NCBI RefSeq assembly: GCF_010587385.1
Contig: NZ_CP047475.1
Coordinates: 2,604,001 to 2,668,000, forward strand
DNA from: Vibrio astriarenae
GTDB lineage: Bacteria; Pseudomonadota; Gammaproteobacteria; Enterobacterales; Vibrionaceae
Direction: 5' to 3'
Length of the DNA: 64,000 bases
The notes under the pieces were generated by a model. That model was not told the origin of the DNA. It was given only the letters and a program-made list of their open reading frames with translations, and did no database searches. Shown here piece after piece: positions 46,400 to 57,506 of this stretch. Numbering within the stretch: the stretch's first letter is position 1; every line of letters begins with the position of its first letter. A program made the position numbers and the translations under genes.

Positions 46400-46427
46400 A
46401 TTATACTGTTGATTCATACAGTGTCCA
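46400..46427 (-). promoter_or_regulatory. recA promoter with LexA (SOS) box
   Basis: On the minus strand TGGACA (46422-46427) and a perfect TATAAT (46400-46405) are 16 nt apart. The spacer contains CTGT-N8-ACAG (46406-46421, palindromic core read CTGTATGAATCAACAG on the minus strand), the LexA consensus. LexA bound there would block RNA polymerase directly. Confidence 0.9.
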
Positions 46428-46448
46428 TACCTGTATAAGAAATTTTTT

Positions 46449-46952
46449 CTAGCGATTGGCTTGTGTGTGATCCAGATAGTGATAAACCCTTGTTAACACA
46501 TGCTCCACCGCTTGCTGGCGAACTTGAGTACGATCACCATCGAAATAACACGTCTCAATTAAGCGCCAGCCACACTGGCTAATAAACCCAAAGCACACCA
46601 TCCCGACAGGCTTTTCAGGGCTACCGCCGCTCGGACCTGCGATACCACTAATTGATACGGAAATCGTTCCATTGGAGTGATTAAGAGCCCCTTGTGCCAT
46701 CTCTGCCACCGTTTCTTCACTCACCGCGCCATAGGTTTCTAGCGTTTGCTCTTTAACGCCTAGCATCTCGACTTTGGCTTCATTGCTGTAGGTGATAAAA
46801 GCACGATCAAACCAAGCTGAGCTGCCTGCGATATCGGTAATCGCCGTTGCGACACCGCCACCAGTGCATGACTCCGCTGTTACCATGATGTTTTGGCTTG
46901 CTTGCAAACGTTCTCCAAGTTGCGTACTCAAGGTCGCTAATTTATCCATCAA
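46449..46952 (-). CDS. pncC: Nicotinamide-nucleotide amidase PncC (CinA C-terminal family)
   Basis: Deamidates NMN in the pyridine nucleotide salvage cycle. The CinA-C fold is recognised from VTAESCTGGGVATAITDIAGSSAWFD (seen in two parts) and SGIAGPSGGSPEKPVG. It has 167 residues and no N-terminal MoCF domain. It lies upstream of recA and divergent from mutS, as ygaD does in E. coli. Confidence 0.93.
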   Translation of the reverse strand: MMDKLATLSTQLGERLQASQNIMVTAESCTGGGVATAITDIAGSSAWFDRAFITYSNEAKVEMLGVKEQTLETYGAVSEETVAEMAQGALNHSNGTISVSISGIAGPSGGSPEKPVGMVCFGFISQCGWRLIETCYFDGDRTQVRQQAVEHVLTRVYHYLDHTQANR

Positions 46953-47033
46953 TTAAAACTCCATTCCACCTTTTCGCCTGTATGTGTTTAACGTATCCTA
47001 AGCGGCTAGAAATTGGAACCAAAGGCGAGCGTA

Positions 47034-49601
47034 GTGAAAGCACAACAAAAACATACTCCGATGATGCAACAGTATCTAAAACTGAAGGCTGAGAATCCTG
47101 ACATTCTACTGTTTTATCGTATGGGGGATTTTTATGAGCTTTTCTATGATGATGCAAAACGAGCCTCACAGCTGCTTGATATTTCACTGACTAAACGTGG
47201 TTCATCCGCAGGCGAACCAATCCCTATGGCGGGTGTCCCGTTTCATGCTGTAGAGGGCTATTTGGCAAAACTGGTTCAACTGGGCGAATCTGTGGCGATT
47301 TGTGAGCAAATTGGCGACCCAGCCACCAGCAAAGGGCCGGTTGAACGCAAGGTTGTTCGCATTGTCACTCCGGGAACGGTCACTGATGAAGCACTCCTTT
47401 CTGAGCGTATTGATAACCTGATAGCAGCTATCTATCACCACAACGGTAAATTTGGTTATGCGACACTCGATGTGACATCAGGTCGCTTCCAGCTGATTGA
47501 GCCAGAAAATGAAGAGGCGATGATCGCTGAGCTACAGCGCACTTTACCTCGTGAGCTCCTGTTCCCTGAAGACTTTGAGCCTGTGAACATTATGACAGGT
47601 CGCAATGGTAATCGTCGTCGTCCGGTTTGGGAGTTTGAGTTAGAGACTGCTCGCCAGCAGCTCAATCAACAGTTTGGTACGCGCGATTTGGTCGGTTTTG
47701 GTGTTGAGAATGCCGAACTTGGCTTATGCGCTGCGGGCTGTCTTATCCAGTACGTTAAAGATACACAGCGTACTGCACTGCCTCACATTCGCTCACTCAC
47801 GCTCGATCGCCAAGATCACAGCGTGATCATGGATGCCGCAACACGTCGTAACCTTGAAATCACACAAAGTCTGTCTGGCAGTACAGATAATACGCTGGCA
47901 GAAGTGCTCGACCACACCGCCACTCCAATGGGTAGCCGTATGCTCAAGCGCTGGCTACACCAGCCTATGCGCACACTCGATACTCTCAATCAGCGTCTTG
48001 ACGCCATTACTGAAATTAAAGACAACGCCCTGTTTGCCGATCTACAACCGGTTTTAAAACAGATTGGTGATATCGAGCGTATTCTTGCACGCCTGGCGCT
48101 GCGCAGTGCCCGCCCGCGAGATCTGGCTCGCTTACGCCAAGCGCTGCAACAGCTGCCTGAGTTACAAGACAACCTTACTTCGGTTACTCATCCATACTTG
48201 AAACAGCTCGCTCAGTTCAGCGCTCCAATGGATGATACTTGCGAACTCCTTGAGCGAGCTATTAAAGAGAATCCTCCGGTTGTCATTCGTGACGGGGGGG
48301 TCATTGCTGAAGGTTACAATGCAGAGCTGGATGAGTGGCGTAAGCTTGCAGATGGTGCCACCGAATATCTCGATAAGATGGAGCAAGATGAGCGCGAGCG
48401 CCACGGTATCGATTCACTAAAAGTGGGCTACAACAACGTTCACGGTTTCTTCATTCAAGTCAGTCGTGGGCAAAGCCATCTTGTACCGCCACACTATGTA
48501 CGCCGCCAAACGCTCAAAAATGCTGAGCGCTATATTATCCCTGAGCTCAAAGAGCACGAAGACAAAGTACTTAACTCAAAGTCAAAAGCATTGGCACTAG
48601 AGAAAAAGCTATGGGAAGAGCTGTTTGACCTGCTACTGCCACAATTAGAGTCGATGCAGAATCTAGCGTCTGCCTTATCACAATTAGATATCCTGCAAAA
48701 CCTTGCAGAGCGTGCAGACACTCTCGATTACTGCCGACCAGTATTGAGCGAACAGCCAGGCATTCAGATTCAAGGTGGTCGCCACCCAGTCGTGGAGCAA
48801 GTCATGGAAGACCCATTCATTGCGAACCCGATCAGCTTGAATACCGACCGTCGTATGTTGATCATTACGGGTCCAAACATGGGCGGTAAATCGACCTATA
48901 TGCGTCAAACGGCCTTGATCGCTCTGCTTGCACACATTGGCTCCTTCGTCCCGGCAGAGTCCGCTCACATTGGTTCGGTCGATCGCATCTTTACTCGTAT
49001 CGGTGCCTCGGATGATCTGGCTTCTGGGCGCTCTACCTTCATGGTCGAAATGACGGAGACGGCGAACATCCTACATAACGCAACAAGCAGCAGTTTAGTA
49101 CTGATGGATGAGATTGGTCGCGGTACCAGTACCTACGACGGCCTCTCTTTAGCATGGGCAACAGCAGAGTGGCTAGCCAAAAAGATTGGTGCCCTAACTC
49201 TGTTTGCAACCCACTATTTTGAATTAACTGAACTGCCACAGCAGATTGATACGCTTGCCAATGTTCACCTGGATGCGGTTGAACATGGCGATAGCATCGC
49301 CTTTATGCACGCCGTTCAAGAGGGCGCAGCGAGCAAGTCATACGGGCTTGCAGTAGCGGGGTTAGCTGGCGTGCCAAAGACAGTGATTAAGAATGCTCGC
49401 GCTAAGCTTACGCAACTTGAGCAGCTCTCTTACCAAGAGAACACAACTGGCAATAAGCCTGCCGAGCTAAAAGCGGAAGTGCAACTTAGCCTCATCCCTG
49501 AACCAAGTGAACTCGAAGAAGCACTTGCCACGATCGACCCGGATGACCTGACACCAAGACAAGCACTTGAGGCCTTATATAGACTCAAGCAAATGCTGTA
49601 A
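47034..49601 (+). CDS. mutS: DNA mismatch repair protein MutS
   Basis: Recognises mismatches and recruits MutL. The N-terminal mismatch-reading motif is in [11 protein letters not shown] (Phe-x-Glu). Connector, core and clamp domains follow, and the ABC-type ATPase has Walker [14 protein letters not shown], Walker B region [16 protein letters not shown] and [11 protein letters not shown]. The frame opens with a TTG at 47013; I prefer the GTG at 47034 because AAAGG lies 8 nt upstream, giving 855 residues. A run of seven G is present at 48294-48300 (IRDGGVI). It is divergent from pncC. Confidence 0.97.
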   Translation: MKAQQKHTPMMQQYLKLKAENPDILLFYRMGDFYELFYDDAKRASQLLDISLTKRGSSAGEPIPMAGVPFHAVEGYLAKLVQLGESVAICEQIGDPATSKGPVERKVVRIVTPGTVTDEALLSERIDNLIAAIYHHNGKFGYATLDVTSGRFQLIEPENEEAMIAELQRTLPRELLFPEDFEPVNIMTGRNGNRRRPVWEFELETARQQLNQQFGTRDLVGFGVENAELGLCAAGCLIQYVKDTQRTALPHIRSLTLDRQDHSVIMDAATRRNLEITQSLSGSTDNTLAEVLDHTATPMGSRMLKRWLHQPMRTLDTLNQRLDAITEIKDNALFADLQPVLKQIGDIERILARLALRSARPRDLARLRQALQQLPELQDNLTSVTHPYLKQLAQFSAPMDDTCELLERAIKENPPVVIRDGGVIAEGYNAELDEWRKLADGATEYLDKMEQDERERHGIDSLKVGYNNVHGFFIQVSRGQSHLVPPHYVRRQTLKNAERYIIPELKEHEDKVLNSKSKALALEKKLWEELFDLLLPQLESMQNLASALSQLDILQNLAERADTLDYCRPVLSEQPGIQIQGGRHPVVEQVMEDPFIANPISLNTDRRMLIITGPNMGGKSTYMRQTALIALLAHIGSFVPAESAHIGSVDRIFTRIGASDDLASGRSTFMVEMTETANILHNATSSSLVLMDEIGRGTSTYDGLSLAWATAEWLAKKIGALTLFATHYFELTELPQQIDTLANVHLDAVEHGDSIAFMHAVQEGAASKSYGLAVAGLAGVPKTVIKNARAKLTQLEQLSYQENTTGNKPAELKAEVQLSLIPEPSELEEALATIDPDDLTPRQALEALYRLKQML

Positions 49602-49625
49602 ATAGATAGCTGTGGCAGAAATAGA

Positions 49626-49657
49626 TAAGGGCGCTCATTGAACGCCCTTACTTTTAT
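49626..49657. terminator. Terminator between mutS and rpoS
   Basis: Stem TAAGGGCG / CGCCCTTA with a 9-nt loop, followed on the plus strand by CTTTTATT. It lies between convergent mutS and rpoS. Confidence 0.8.
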
Positions 49658-49675
49658 TACGGCTACCTATGAAAA

Positions 49676-50671
49676 TTACTGTTCATCATCAAAGCTGAAC
49701 AGATTTTCCATATTCAAGCCTTGTTTGATAAGGATCTCGCGCAAACGGCGCAGACCTTCAACTTGGATCTGACGTACACGCTCACGAGTGAGACTGATTT
49801 CGCGCCCCACCTCTTCCAGCGTTGATGGCTCATAACCTAAAAGACCAAAACGACGTGCGAGCACCTCTTTCTGTTTAGGGTTGAGTTCATCAAGCCAATG
49901 AAGCAGCGAGTGCTTGATATCATCGTCTTGCGTAGACACTTCCGGATCAGCGTGTACCGCATCAGGGATAATATCCAGTAGCGCCTTATCGCCATCGCCG
50001 CCAATTGGCGTATCAACCGAACTCACGCGCTCATTGAGACGCAGCATCTTGCTGACATCACCAACGGGCTTATCAAGCTGGGTGGCAATCTCTTCTGCGG
50101 TCGGTTCATGGTCAAGCTTCTGAGACAGCTCACGTGCGGTACGCAAGTAAACGTTCAGCTCTTTCACTACGTGAATAGGTAGGCGAATAGTGCGGGTTTG
50201 GTTCATCAAGGCACGCTCGATGGTTTGACGAATCCACCAAGTAGCATAAGTTGAGAAACGGAAACCGCGTTCTGGGTCAAACTTCTCTACCGCTCGGATC
50301 AAACCTAAGTTGCCCTCTTCAATCAAATCAAGCAGAGCCAGACCACGATTGCTATAGCGACGAGAAATTTTAACGACTAGACGAAGGTTACTTTCGATCA
50401 TACGCTTGCGTGCTGCTTCATCACCTCGAAGTGCGCGGCGGGCGTACAATACTTCTTCTTCTGCCGTTAATAGTGGAGAAAAGCCGATTTCACTCAAGTA
50501 CAGCTGAGTGGCATCCAGACTCTTAGTGGATGCTTCAAATTCCTCTTTTTGGGAATCCTTGCCAACGACCGATTCAGATGAAGTGGTTTCATTGTCTTGT
50601 TCTAGAGTGGTTTCCACTTCTGAATCAAGCTCGAAATCTTCTACTTTTGCTGCTGTGTTGCTGATACTCAT
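49676..50671 (-). CDS. rpoS: RNA polymerase sigma factor RpoS (sigma-38)
   Basis: Stationary-phase and general stress sigma factor. The start of region 1.2 reads [20 protein letters not shown]; region 2 has [20 protein letters not shown] and [17 protein letters not shown]; region 4 HTH reads [19 protein letters not shown]. It has 331 residues, the usual size. It lies downstream of nlpD, inside which rpoS has its main promoter in E. coli; the same is likely here but I could not locate it. Confidence 0.97.
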   Translation of the reverse strand: MSISNTAAKVEDFELDSEVETTLEQDNETTSSESVVGKDSQKEEFEASTKSLDATQLYLSEIGFSPLLTAEEEVLYARRALRGDEAARKRMIESNLRLVVKISRRYSNRGLALLDLIEEGNLGLIRAVEKFDPERGFRFSTYATWWIRQTIERALMNQTRTIRLPIHVVKELNVYLRTARELSQKLDHEPTAEEIATQLDKPVGDVSKMLRLNERVSSVDTPIGGDGDKALLDIIPDAVHADPEVSTQDDDIKHSLLHWLDELNPKQKEVLARRFGLLGYEPSTLEEVGREISLTRERVRQIQVEGLRRLREILIKQGLNMENLFSFDDEQ

Positions 50672-50749
50672 AAGCGCCTCCCCTGGCGAGCATGCAAGAC
50701 ATTACTACTTAAAATGTCACCGAATCACTCATTTCAAAGTAAAACAAAA

Positions 50750-51685
50750 CTACGGCAAGTATTTTTTGGGGTTGACTGATTTTCCTTGGTAACGAATTTC
50801 AAAATGTAGTCGGACGCTGCTGGCACCTGAACTTCCCATGGTGGCAATTTGCTGGCCTGCTTTCACGCTTTGTCCTTCATTCACAAGTAATTTATCGTTG
50901 TGGGCGTAAGCACTCAAATAGTCGTCGTTATGTTTCACTATAACCAAGTTACCATACCCTCTCAGTGCATTGCCTGAGTAAACGACACTTCCATCTGCAG
51001 TTGAAACGACGGCTTGTCCTCTTTGACCGGCTATGTCGATCCCTTTATTGCCTTGATCCCCTGCAGCGAAGTTTTTAACCACTCTACCTTTGGTTGGCCA
51101 TAACCATTTGGCCACTTTACCGTTGGTTGGTTTCGAGTCATTAACTTTTTTGTTAACAGATTGTTGACTCTTGTTTCCAACATACTCCTTTGATTTGGAT
51201 TGATCAACCTGCTTTTTAGGTGGCGTTTGCTGAACTTGTGAGGTCGCTCCAGTTTGTTTCTGAGCTTGCGCTTGTGTAGAGTTTTTACTCTCCTGAGCTG
51301 GCTTGGCCTGCGAGGCTGGCTGCTGTTTTTTCGCTGAAGAAGCCGCTGCAGTTTTGGTGACTTTTTTTTCTGGCTCAGGCTGGCGTTTACCATAGACTGG
51401 CGCTTGGTATGACTGTCCCCAGAGCCTTAATTTTTGCCCTGGATAGATGGTGTACGGCTCTTGCAAGCGGTTGTTCTGTATAATTTCTTTAACATCTTTA
51501 TCAGTGACGTAAGCAATGAAGTATAGGGTGTCCCCCTTCTGCACCTCATAAAAGCTACCTCGATAACTGCCTCGTTGCGTATTTTCATACTTGCTCAAAC
51601 CTGAGACAGGTGCTGGCGAAGATGCAGCGCATCCCACCAACAACATGACCCAAGCCAGCAATATGGCACGCAAAGAGAAAGACAT
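50750..51685 (-). CDS. nlpD: Lipoprotein NlpD, amidase activator (LysM + degenerate LytM)
   Basis: Outer-membrane lipoprotein (lipobox LLVGC, Cys19) that activates the cell-separation amidase AmiC. A LysM domain (about residues 44-90: YEVQKGDTLYFIAYVT) is followed by a long Gln/Lys/Ala-rich linker and a C-terminal M23/LytM domain. The usual catalytic His of the HxxxD motif is replaced (GNKGIDIAG) while RLHFEIRYQGKSVNP is kept, consistent with an activator rather than an enzyme. It has 311 residues and an A8 run at 51362-51369 (coding strand). Upstream of rpoS. Confidence 0.94.
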   Translation of the reverse strand: MSFSLRAILLAWVMLLVGCAASSPAPVSGLSKYENTQRGSYRGSFYEVQKGDTLYFIAYVTDKDVKEIIQNNRLQEPYTIYPGQKLRLWGQSYQAPVYGKRQPEPEKKVTKTAAASSAKKQQPASQAKPAQESKNSTQAQAQKQTGATSQVQQTPPKKQVDQSKSKEYVGNKSQQSVNKKVNDSKPTNGKVAKWLWPTKGRVVKNFAAGDQGNKGIDIAGQRGQAVVSTADGSVVYSGNALRGYGNLVIVKHNDDYLSAYAHNDKLLVNEGQSVKAGQQIATMGSSGASSVRLHFEIRYQGKSVNPKKYLP

Positions 51686-51687
51686 GA

Positions 51688-52314
51688 TTAAGCAACATCT
51701 CCCGGCACTAATGGAACAAATCTAACTAACTCAATAACTTCTGAACGATATTCATCGCCCATGCGCATAATACGCAGTAGTTGTTGCTCATCACTGCCTA
51801 CTGGAATCACCATCACACCGCCGTCACTCAACTGCTGTAAAAGGGCTTGAGGAACAGTTTCCGCAGCTGCTGTGACAATAATTGCATCAAACGGGCCCTT
51901 GACCGGCCAGCCTTTCCAACCATCGGCATGCTTGGTTGAGACATTGTAAAAGTCGAGTTGCTTGAGACGTCGTTTCGCTTCCCATTGCAGAGCTTTAATG
52001 CGTTCCACTGAGAACACATGCTCGACGAGCTGCGCCAGCACTGCCGTCTGATAGCCTGAACCGGTACCAATTTCAAGCACTCTACTCTTATGATTGAGAT
52101 TCAGCAGCTCCGTCATTCTCGCCACAATATAGGGTTGTGAAATCGTCTGCCCCTGGCCAATAGGCAAAGCATTATTGTCGTAGGCTTGATGAACCATCGC
52201 CTGCGACACAAAATTCTCTCGAGGCAGACGATAGATAGCATTGAGTACGGCTTGATCTTGGATCCCATTTGCTACTAGAAACGCGATCAAATTGTCAGCT
52301 TGTGGGTGAGACAT
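51688..52314 (-). CDS. pcm: Protein-L-isoaspartate O-methyltransferase
   Basis: SAM-dependent repair of isoaspartyl residues in damaged proteins. The family signature is [20 protein letters not shown] and the SAM motif I is [18 protein letters not shown]. It has 208 residues. It overlaps surE by 1 nt and precedes nlpD by 2 nt, the usual surE-pcm-nlpD-rpoS order. Confidence 0.96.
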   Translation of the reverse strand: MSHPQADNLIAFLVANGIQDQAVLNAIYRLPRENFVSQAMVHQAYDNNALPIGQGQTISQPYIVARMTELLNLNHKSRVLEIGTGSGYQTAVLAQLVEHVFSVERIKALQWEAKRRLKQLDFYNVSTKHADGWKGWPVKGPFDAIIVTAAAETVPQALLQQLSDGGVMVIPVGSDEQQLLRIMRMGDEYRSEVIELVRFVPLVPGDVA

Positions 52315-53057
52315 TAACTCTTATCCTTTAACCACTCGTTCATTGCTCTTATAGATTCATGGGCGGTGAGATCCACTTGTAAAGGTGTGATTGAGACATA
52401 ACCATGCTCAACAGCATGAAAGTCCGTCCCTTCCCCCGCATCCTGCTCTTTTCCGGGAGGACCAAGCCAATAGATATCATGACCACGAGGATCTTGCTGC
52501 TTAATCATATTCTCCGCATGATGTCTGGCACCTAAACGTGTGATTTTTATCTCGAAATCATCACACTTCTTATCAGGTATATTAACATTGAGCAAGCGAT
52601 TAGTAGGAATTGGTTGCGCTAGATGTTGCTCAACGAGAGTTCTCGCTACTTTTGCGGCCTGTGCAAAGTGATTTTTACCAACGAGCGAGAAAGCGATCGA
52701 TTGCACACCCAAGAAGTGCCCTTCCATCGCTGCCGCTACCGTTCCTGAATAGAGCGTGTCGTCGCCTAGATTGGCACCATGGTTAATCCCACTCAATACC
52801 AAATCGGGCAGATCATCTTTCATTAACTCGTTCAGAGCGAAGTGGACACAATCGGTTGGCGTTCCCTGAACCGAAAATACGCGCGGTGCTATTTCAGCGA
52901 CACGCAGCGGCTGCTCTAAGGTCAGTGAGTTTGACGCACCAGAGCGGTTCCTATCTGGTGCAACAATCGTAATCTCAGCAATATCTCTGAGGGCATCCGC
53001 TAGTTGATGGATGCCTTCCGCATGCACCCCATCATCGTTACTTAAAAGGATCTTCAT
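52314..53057 (-). CDS. surE: 5'/3'-nucleotidase SurE
   Basis: Metal-dependent nucleoside monophosphate phosphatase active in stress survival. The N-terminal metal site is [13 protein letters not shown], followed by [13 protein letters not shown] and [18 protein letters not shown]. It has 247 residues. It overlaps truD by 1 nt. Confidence 0.96.
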   Translation of the reverse strand: MKILLSNDDGVHAEGIHQLADALRDIAEITIVAPDRNRSGASNSLTLEQPLRVAEIAPRVFSVQGTPTDCVHFALNELMKDDLPDLVLSGINHGANLGDDTLYSGTVAAAMEGHFLGVQSIAFSLVGKNHFAQAAKVARTLVEQHLAQPIPTNRLLNVNIPDKKCDDFEIKITRLGARHHAENMIKQQDPRGHDIYWLGPPGKEQDAGEGTDFHAVEHGYVSITPLQVDLTAHESIRAMNEWLKDKS

Positions 53058-54115
53058 CAGTTTTCGTACACTCGCTCAACAGGGATCTCTTCCACCAACT
53101 CTCGAACAATAGAAGTCGCGAAAGAGCCAGCATCTAGACTAAACGATAGCGTAATACTGTCCCCTTCCACTTCCCAGCTGAGATCTTGTGGTTTAAGCGC
53201 AATAGAACGTCGCTCGTGACGCATGCGATTACCACGAATAAGCGCCATCAGATCCGCTTCTTGATCGACTATTGGCTGTTCGATAGCCAGGGCAGCGTCT
53301 GCAGTTGGTAGCGCATTGTCACCGGCTAGCGCCGCTGTGATGCTGATAGTGCCTGATGAAAACTCACTGTTGAGTGATTCAATCTGCTCTTTTACCACTG
53401 GTGCAGAAAATCCTGCCACACCTTGCTGAGCAATCACATCGCCTTGAATCACCTGCTCAAACAAACCTTGTTCAATTCGATCAGACACAATACGGTTGAA
53501 GATCCACGAGCGGGCTGCTGAGAGGTAAAGGCTACGCTTGTTCTGATTGCGGGTACGGACATTATCACGTCCCCAACGACGAGCCTCTGATAGGTTGTTG
53601 CCTTCACGGCCAAAACGCTGAGCACCAAAATAGTTCGGTACACCTAGCTGTTTCACTTTTTCAAGGCGCGCCTCAACCTCTGTGACATCTGACACCTCAG
53701 TCAAACGCAGCGTGAATGCATTACCGATAAGATCACCGGGGCGCAGTTTCTTATTATGGCGTGTAATATCCAGAATTTTGATGCTTGGGTACTGCGCTAG
53801 GAAAGCTGAAAAATCAGGCGTCTCACCTGTTGGAAGGTGCACACTCAACCACTGCTCCGTGACTGCATGGCGGTCTTTCAAACCAGCCCAACTTACCGCT
53901 TTAGACGCAACACCACAGGCTTTTGCCAACTCATTAGCAACGAAAGCCGTGTTCTCACCCGTCTTTTGGATACGCACCATCAAGTGCTCACCTTCTCCGG
54001 TGAGCTCAAAGCCGAGATCTTCAATAACAACAAAGTCGGCTGCTTGCGCTTTAATCTTTGCTTTCGCGCTTGGCTTGCCAAACGCATATGAGAATTCACT
54101 TAAAATATCAAACAT
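53057..54115 (-). CDS. truD: tRNA pseudouridine(13) synthase TruD
   Basis: Makes pseudouridine at position 13 of tRNA-Glu. The catalytic Asp lies in [30 protein letters not shown] is a family motif. It has 352 residues. It lies between ispF (2 nt gap) and surE (1 nt overlap). Confidence 0.95.
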   Translation of the reverse strand: MFDILSEFSYAFGKPSAKAKIKAQAADFVVIEDLGFELTGEGEHLMVRIQKTGENTAFVANELAKACGVASKAVSWAGLKDRHAVTEQWLSVHLPTGETPDFSAFLAQYPSIKILDITRHNKKLRPGDLIGNAFTLRLTEVSDVTEVEARLEKVKQLGVPNYFGAQRFGREGNNLSEARRWGRDNVRTRNQNKRSLYLSAARSWIFNRIVSDRIEQGLFEQVIQGDVIAQQGVAGFSAPVVKEQIESLNSEFSSGTISITAALAGDNALPTADAALAIEQPIVDQEADLMALIRGNRMRHERRSIALKPQDLSWEVEGDSITLSFSLDAGSFATSIVRELVEEIPVERVYEN

Positions 54116-54117
54116 CG

Positions 54118-54597
54118 TTACAACTCCTGCTTAAACAGCAAAACTACAGCTTCTGTCGCAATGCCTTCTTTACGCCCGGTAAAACCCAGACGTTCGGTGG
54201 TGGTTGCCTTCACATTAATGTTGGCAACATCCGTTTCTAAATCTTGTGCGATAACAGTACACATCGCTTCAATGTGCGGTGCCATTTTCGGCGCTTGTGC
54301 CATGATGGTAATGTCCGCATTACCCAACACATAGCCTTGCTCTTTGACGCGACGATACACATCTTTTAGCAGTTCGCGACTGTCCGCCCCTTTCCATTTA
54401 TCATCGGTGTCAGGGAAGTGTCGACCAATGTCGCCAGCCGCAATGGCACCAAGCAGTGCATCACAAAGGGCATGAAGCGCAACATCACCATCAGAATGTG
54501 CAATCAGCCCTTGCTCATACGGAATAGCAACACCACCAATAATCACCGGGCCTTCACCACCAAATTTATGTACATCAAAACCATGACCTATTCTCAT
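54118..54597 (-). CDS. ispF: 2-C-methyl-D-erythritol 2,4-cyclodiphosphate synthase
   Basis: MEP-pathway zinc enzyme that forms the cyclic diphosphate. It begins [12 protein letters not shown] (zinc ligands Asp8 and His10), with [17 protein letters not shown] and [13 protein letters not shown] following. It has 159 residues. It is downstream of ispD, the preceding pathway partner. Confidence 0.97.
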   Translation of the reverse strand: MRIGHGFDVHKFGGEGPVIIGGVAIPYEQGLIAHSDGDVALHALCDALLGAIAAGDIGRHFPDTDDKWKGADSRELLKDVYRRVKEQGYVLGNADITIMAQAPKMAPHIEAMCTVIAQDLETDVANINVKATTTERLGFTGRKEGIATEAVVLLFKQEL

Positions 54598-54609
54598 GAT
54601 AAAGGCTCC

Positions 54610-55314
54610 TTATTGTTGATTGGATGTCGCGTTCATTAGATAAAACTGCGCGAGCGCTAAATCTTCTGGACGAGTAATTTTTATGTTGTCAGCACGCCCC
54701 GCGATTAATGCAGGCGCTTGTCCGACAAACTCAAGTGCAGAGGCCTCGTCAGTGACTTGATAACCTTCACTCAGTGCTTTCTCGAGACTCTCTTTCAGTG
54801 ATTGAAGAGGGAATAGCTGAGGCGTTAATGCGTGCCATAGGTTATCTCGGTCAACCGTACTATCGATATTCGCTTGTGCATTACCGCGCTTCATGGTGTC
54901 GCGAACAGGCGCGGCTAAGATGCCTCCGACTGGGTGGCCAGAAACCCCCTCTTTAAGCTTATCGATATCCACTTGCTGCAAACACGGTCTTGCGGCGTCA
55001 TGCACCATTGCCCAGCATTCGCCGTCCTCTTGAGCATCAATGTACTGAAGAGCGGACAACACCGTATCGGCTCGCTCTTTACCACCCGCCACTCGTACGA
55101 CTTTCGGGTGCGAAGCAAAAGATAAAGAGTCAAAGTATGGGTCATCTGCTGAGACGGCGATAATGACTTGTTTAATATCATCACGCTGGAGAAAGAGAGC
55201 AGCGGTATGCTCAAGGATTGTTTTGCCCTGCAAAGTCAGATATTGCTTGGGCTTATCTGCTTGCATACGACTTCCTACACCAGCGGCAGGAATAATCGCG
55301 TAGATGGTTTGCAT
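54610..55314 (-). CDS. ispD: 2-C-methyl-D-erythritol 4-phosphate cytidylyltransferase
   Basis: MEP-pathway enzyme that activates MEP with CTP. The N-terminal CTP-binding motif is PAAGVGSRMQADKPKQYL, and WAMVHDAARPC is a second family motif. It has 234 residues. The ftsB-ispD-ispF order is conserved in gammaproteobacteria. Confidence 0.97.
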   Translation of the reverse strand: MQTIYAIIPAAGVGSRMQADKPKQYLTLQGKTILEHTAALFLQRDDIKQVIIAVSADDPYFDSLSFASHPKVVRVAGGKERADTVLSALQYIDAQEDGECWAMVHDAARPCLQQVDIDKLKEGVSGHPVGGILAAPVRDTMKRGNAQANIDSTVDRDNLWHALTPQLFPLQSLKESLEKALSEGYQVTDEASALEFVGQAPALIAGRADNIKITRPEDLALAQFYLMNATSNQQ

Positions 55315-55327
55315 TGCTAACCTTTAA

Positions 55328-55612
55328 TTAATGTTGAGAGTCCTCACCGACAATCCGGTAAAAGGTTTCATCTTCCTTCACCATGCCCAACTCATGTCGG
55401 GCACGCTCTTCAATCGCATCTAAGCCTTGACGCAAATCGTCTATCTCCGCAAACATTTCATTGTTACGTTCACGTAGATTTTGGTTCACTTGAAGCTGAG
55501 CTGCGAGCTCTTTCTTCGTTGTGGTCAGATCCGCTACGCCATTTTTCCCTAGCCACAAGTGATATTGTAGCCAGCCCAGAATCAATAGCAGCATCAAGGC
55601 AAAGAGTCGCAT
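55328..55612 (-). CDS. ftsB: Cell division protein FtsB
   Basis: Single-pass inner-membrane protein of the FtsQLB divisome complex. A short N-terminal membrane helix ([20 protein letters not shown]) is followed by a coiled coil ([20 protein letters not shown]) and a short conserved tail ([18 protein letters not shown]). It has 94 residues. It lies between uppP and ispD. Confidence 0.95.
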   Translation of the reverse strand: MRLFALMLLLILGWLQYHLWLGKNGVADLTTTKKELAAQLQVNQNLRERNNEMFAEIDDLRQGLDAIEERARHELGMVKEDETFYRIVGEDSQH

Positions 55613-55616
55613 GATG

Positions 55617-56420
55617 TTAGCCCATCATTAGGAAAGTAAATAGACCAATACCGAGAGCAAGTCGGTAAATCACAAACGGTGTCATACCCATACGTGAAAT
55701 CAGCTTCAAGAAGAAGTGGATACACAGGTACGCACTGATAAACGAAACAATAACCCCCGTGGTCAAATGACCCACGTTAATTGCCTCGCCACTCATCACA
55801 AGTTTAAGACCTAAATAAGAGCCAGCAAGAAGAATAATCGGAATCGACATTAGAAATGAGAAGCGCGCAGCAGCTTCACGGGTAAAGCCAAGATGAAGCG
55901 CAGCGGTAATCGTAATACCAGAGCGCGACGTGCCTGGAATCATCGCCATTGCTTGAGCCACGCCAAGGTATAGCGCTTTTTTCCAGCCAACTTGATACTC
56001 ATCCATATTCTGCTTGGCGTTGCGATCAACATACCAAAGCAACAAACCAAACACGATGGTGGTTACCGCGATTACCCATGCACTGCGCAGGTAAATCTCG
56101 ATGATATCTTTCATTAGTAGACCAAAAATACACGCTGGAATGGTGGCGATAATGATCATCCAGGCTAGCGTCACTTCTTTACCGCGCTCACCTTTAAAGA
56201 TCGAACCAATAAAAGCTTGCAACAAGGTCACAACCTCTTTGCGGAAATAGATCATGACCGCTGCCAGTGTTCCGACGTGAACAGCGACATCAAAGGCTAA
56301 GCCTTGGTCGTCCCAACCTAAAACTGCAGAAGGCAAGATCAAATGGGCAGAGCTAGAAATAGGGAGGAATTCCGTTAAACCTTGAATTAAGGCCAGCACA
56401 AACGCTTCAAAATACGTCAT
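55617..56420 (-). CDS. uppP: Undecaprenyl-diphosphatase
   Basis: BacA-type integral membrane phosphatase that recycles the lipid carrier for cell-wall synthesis. The conserved motifs are [17 protein letters not shown] and [15 protein letters not shown]. About eight hydrophobic helices are present in 267 residues. It lies 9 nt from folK and 4 nt from ftsB. Confidence 0.96.
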   Translation of the reverse strand: MTYFEAFVLALIQGLTEFLPISSSAHLILPSAVLGWDDQGLAFDVAVHVGTLAAVMIYFRKEVVTLLQAFIGSIFKGERGKEVTLAWMIIIATIPACIFGLLMKDIIEIYLRSAWVIAVTTIVFGLLLWYVDRNAKQNMDEYQVGWKKALYLGVAQAMAMIPGTSRSGITITAALHLGFTREAAARFSFLMSIPIILLAGSYLGLKLVMSGEAINVGHLTTGVIVSFISAYLCIHFFLKLISRMGMTPFVIYRLALGIGLFTFLMMG

Positions 56421-56429
56421 TGTTATCTC

Positions 56430-56927
56430 TTAGTTATTTATATCAAACCAAGGTTCTACCTTGGTCAGTTCTTGGGTTAAAAGTGATTGTTTAGTCTGCC
56501 ATACTTGTTTGACAGTTTGTGTCGTGCCTGGAATCACCAGATCTGGGCTCATTTCAAACAAGGGTTGAATAACAAAGGCGAACTTATAGATATCATCACG
56601 CGGCAAAGTCGGTTTCTCACTCACCAAATCACCAAACATTAAAATGTCGAGATCCAGCGTGCGTGGTTGGTTTTTCTCCGCGTTGCAAGGCCTACCCCAG
56701 CGTATCTCAATCTCACGTAAGTTTGTCGCGAGCTCGTCAAGAGAGAGTAAAGTATCTAGCTTGGCGACCAGATTGAAAAAGGACTGGCTCTCAAAGCCCA
56801 CCGCATCACATTCATAGATAGTCGATGCAGTGAGGTTGCCCCCCAACTGCTCAAGCTCTCGCAAGCCCGCCTCTATGTGTTTATGACGGTCAATATTGGT
56901 GCCAATGCCAATATAAACGGTGTTCAT
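56430..56927 (-). CDS. folK: 2-amino-4-hydroxy-6-hydroxymethyldihydropteridine pyrophosphokinase
   Basis: Folate pathway enzyme that pyrophosphorylates hydroxymethyldihydropterin. It begins VYIGIGTNIDRHKHIEAGLR; the HPPK signature RPCNAEKNQPRTLDLDIL is present. It has 165 residues. Its start overlaps the folB stop by 4 nt (ATGA), so the pair is translationally coupled. Confidence 0.94.
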   Translation of the reverse strand: MNTVYIGIGTNIDRHKHIEAGLRELEQLGGNLTASTIYECDAVGFESQSFFNLVAKLDTLLSLDELATNLREIEIRWGRPCNAEKNQPRTLDLDILMFGDLVSEKPTLPRDDIYKFAFVIQPLFEMSPDLVIPGTTQTVKQVWQTKQSLLTQELTKVEPWFDINN

Positions 56928-57280
56928 CGACTTCCACGCTCAATCACGACACCCACACCACGAGCTTGTGCTACTGCACCTGGCTTGGTCAGGCGAATAC
57001 GAATCCAGCTCACAGAGAAACGATCCATAATGATCTGCGCGATCTCTTCTGCCACACGCTCCACCAACAGGAATCGACCACCTTCAATATGCTGCAATAC
57101 CGCTTCACTGACTTGTGAGTAGTCTAAAGCATCATTCACATCATCACTCAAACCAGCAGGTCGATTGTCGTGGGCCATCTCGATGTCGAGTACCAGTTTT
57201 TGCTTAATTTCTTGTTCCCAGTCATACACACCAATGGTAGTGATCACTTCAAGCTGTTCGATGAAAACAATGTCCTTCAC
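56924..57280 (-). CDS. folB: Dihydroneopterin aldolase
   Basis: Folate pathway aldolase/epimerase acting just before FolK. Typical segments are DIVFIEQLEVITTIGVYDWE and FLLVERVAEEIAQIIM, then RLTKPGAVAQARGVGVVIER. The open frame extends to 57346, but the GTG at 57280 has AGGA 8 nt upstream and gives 118 residues that match the family from the first residues. GTG start; folB overlaps folK. Confidence 0.93.
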   Translation of the reverse strand: MKDIVFIEQLEVITTIGVYDWEQEIKQKLVLDIEMAHDNRPAGLSDDVNDALDYSQVSEAVLQHIEGGRFLLVERVAEEIAQIIMDRFSVSWIRIRLTKPGAVAQARGVGVVIERGSR

Positions 57281-57506
57281 AATGACGTTCCTAATCATAG
57301 GGTACCGAGAAAAGAGAGGTCGGATACCTAATTGAGTTGAAAGCACCTACTATACTGGTTTCAACGCTGAATACTGACTAACACCGATGGCTGTACCATT
57401 CTTTGTGTGACGACTGATCGCGTGAATAAAGTAGTGCATAGAAAAATATCGCGATATGATACCAGTAATCGCTCGCAAGACCATCTTTTAACACGAGTAA
57501 CGCCTA

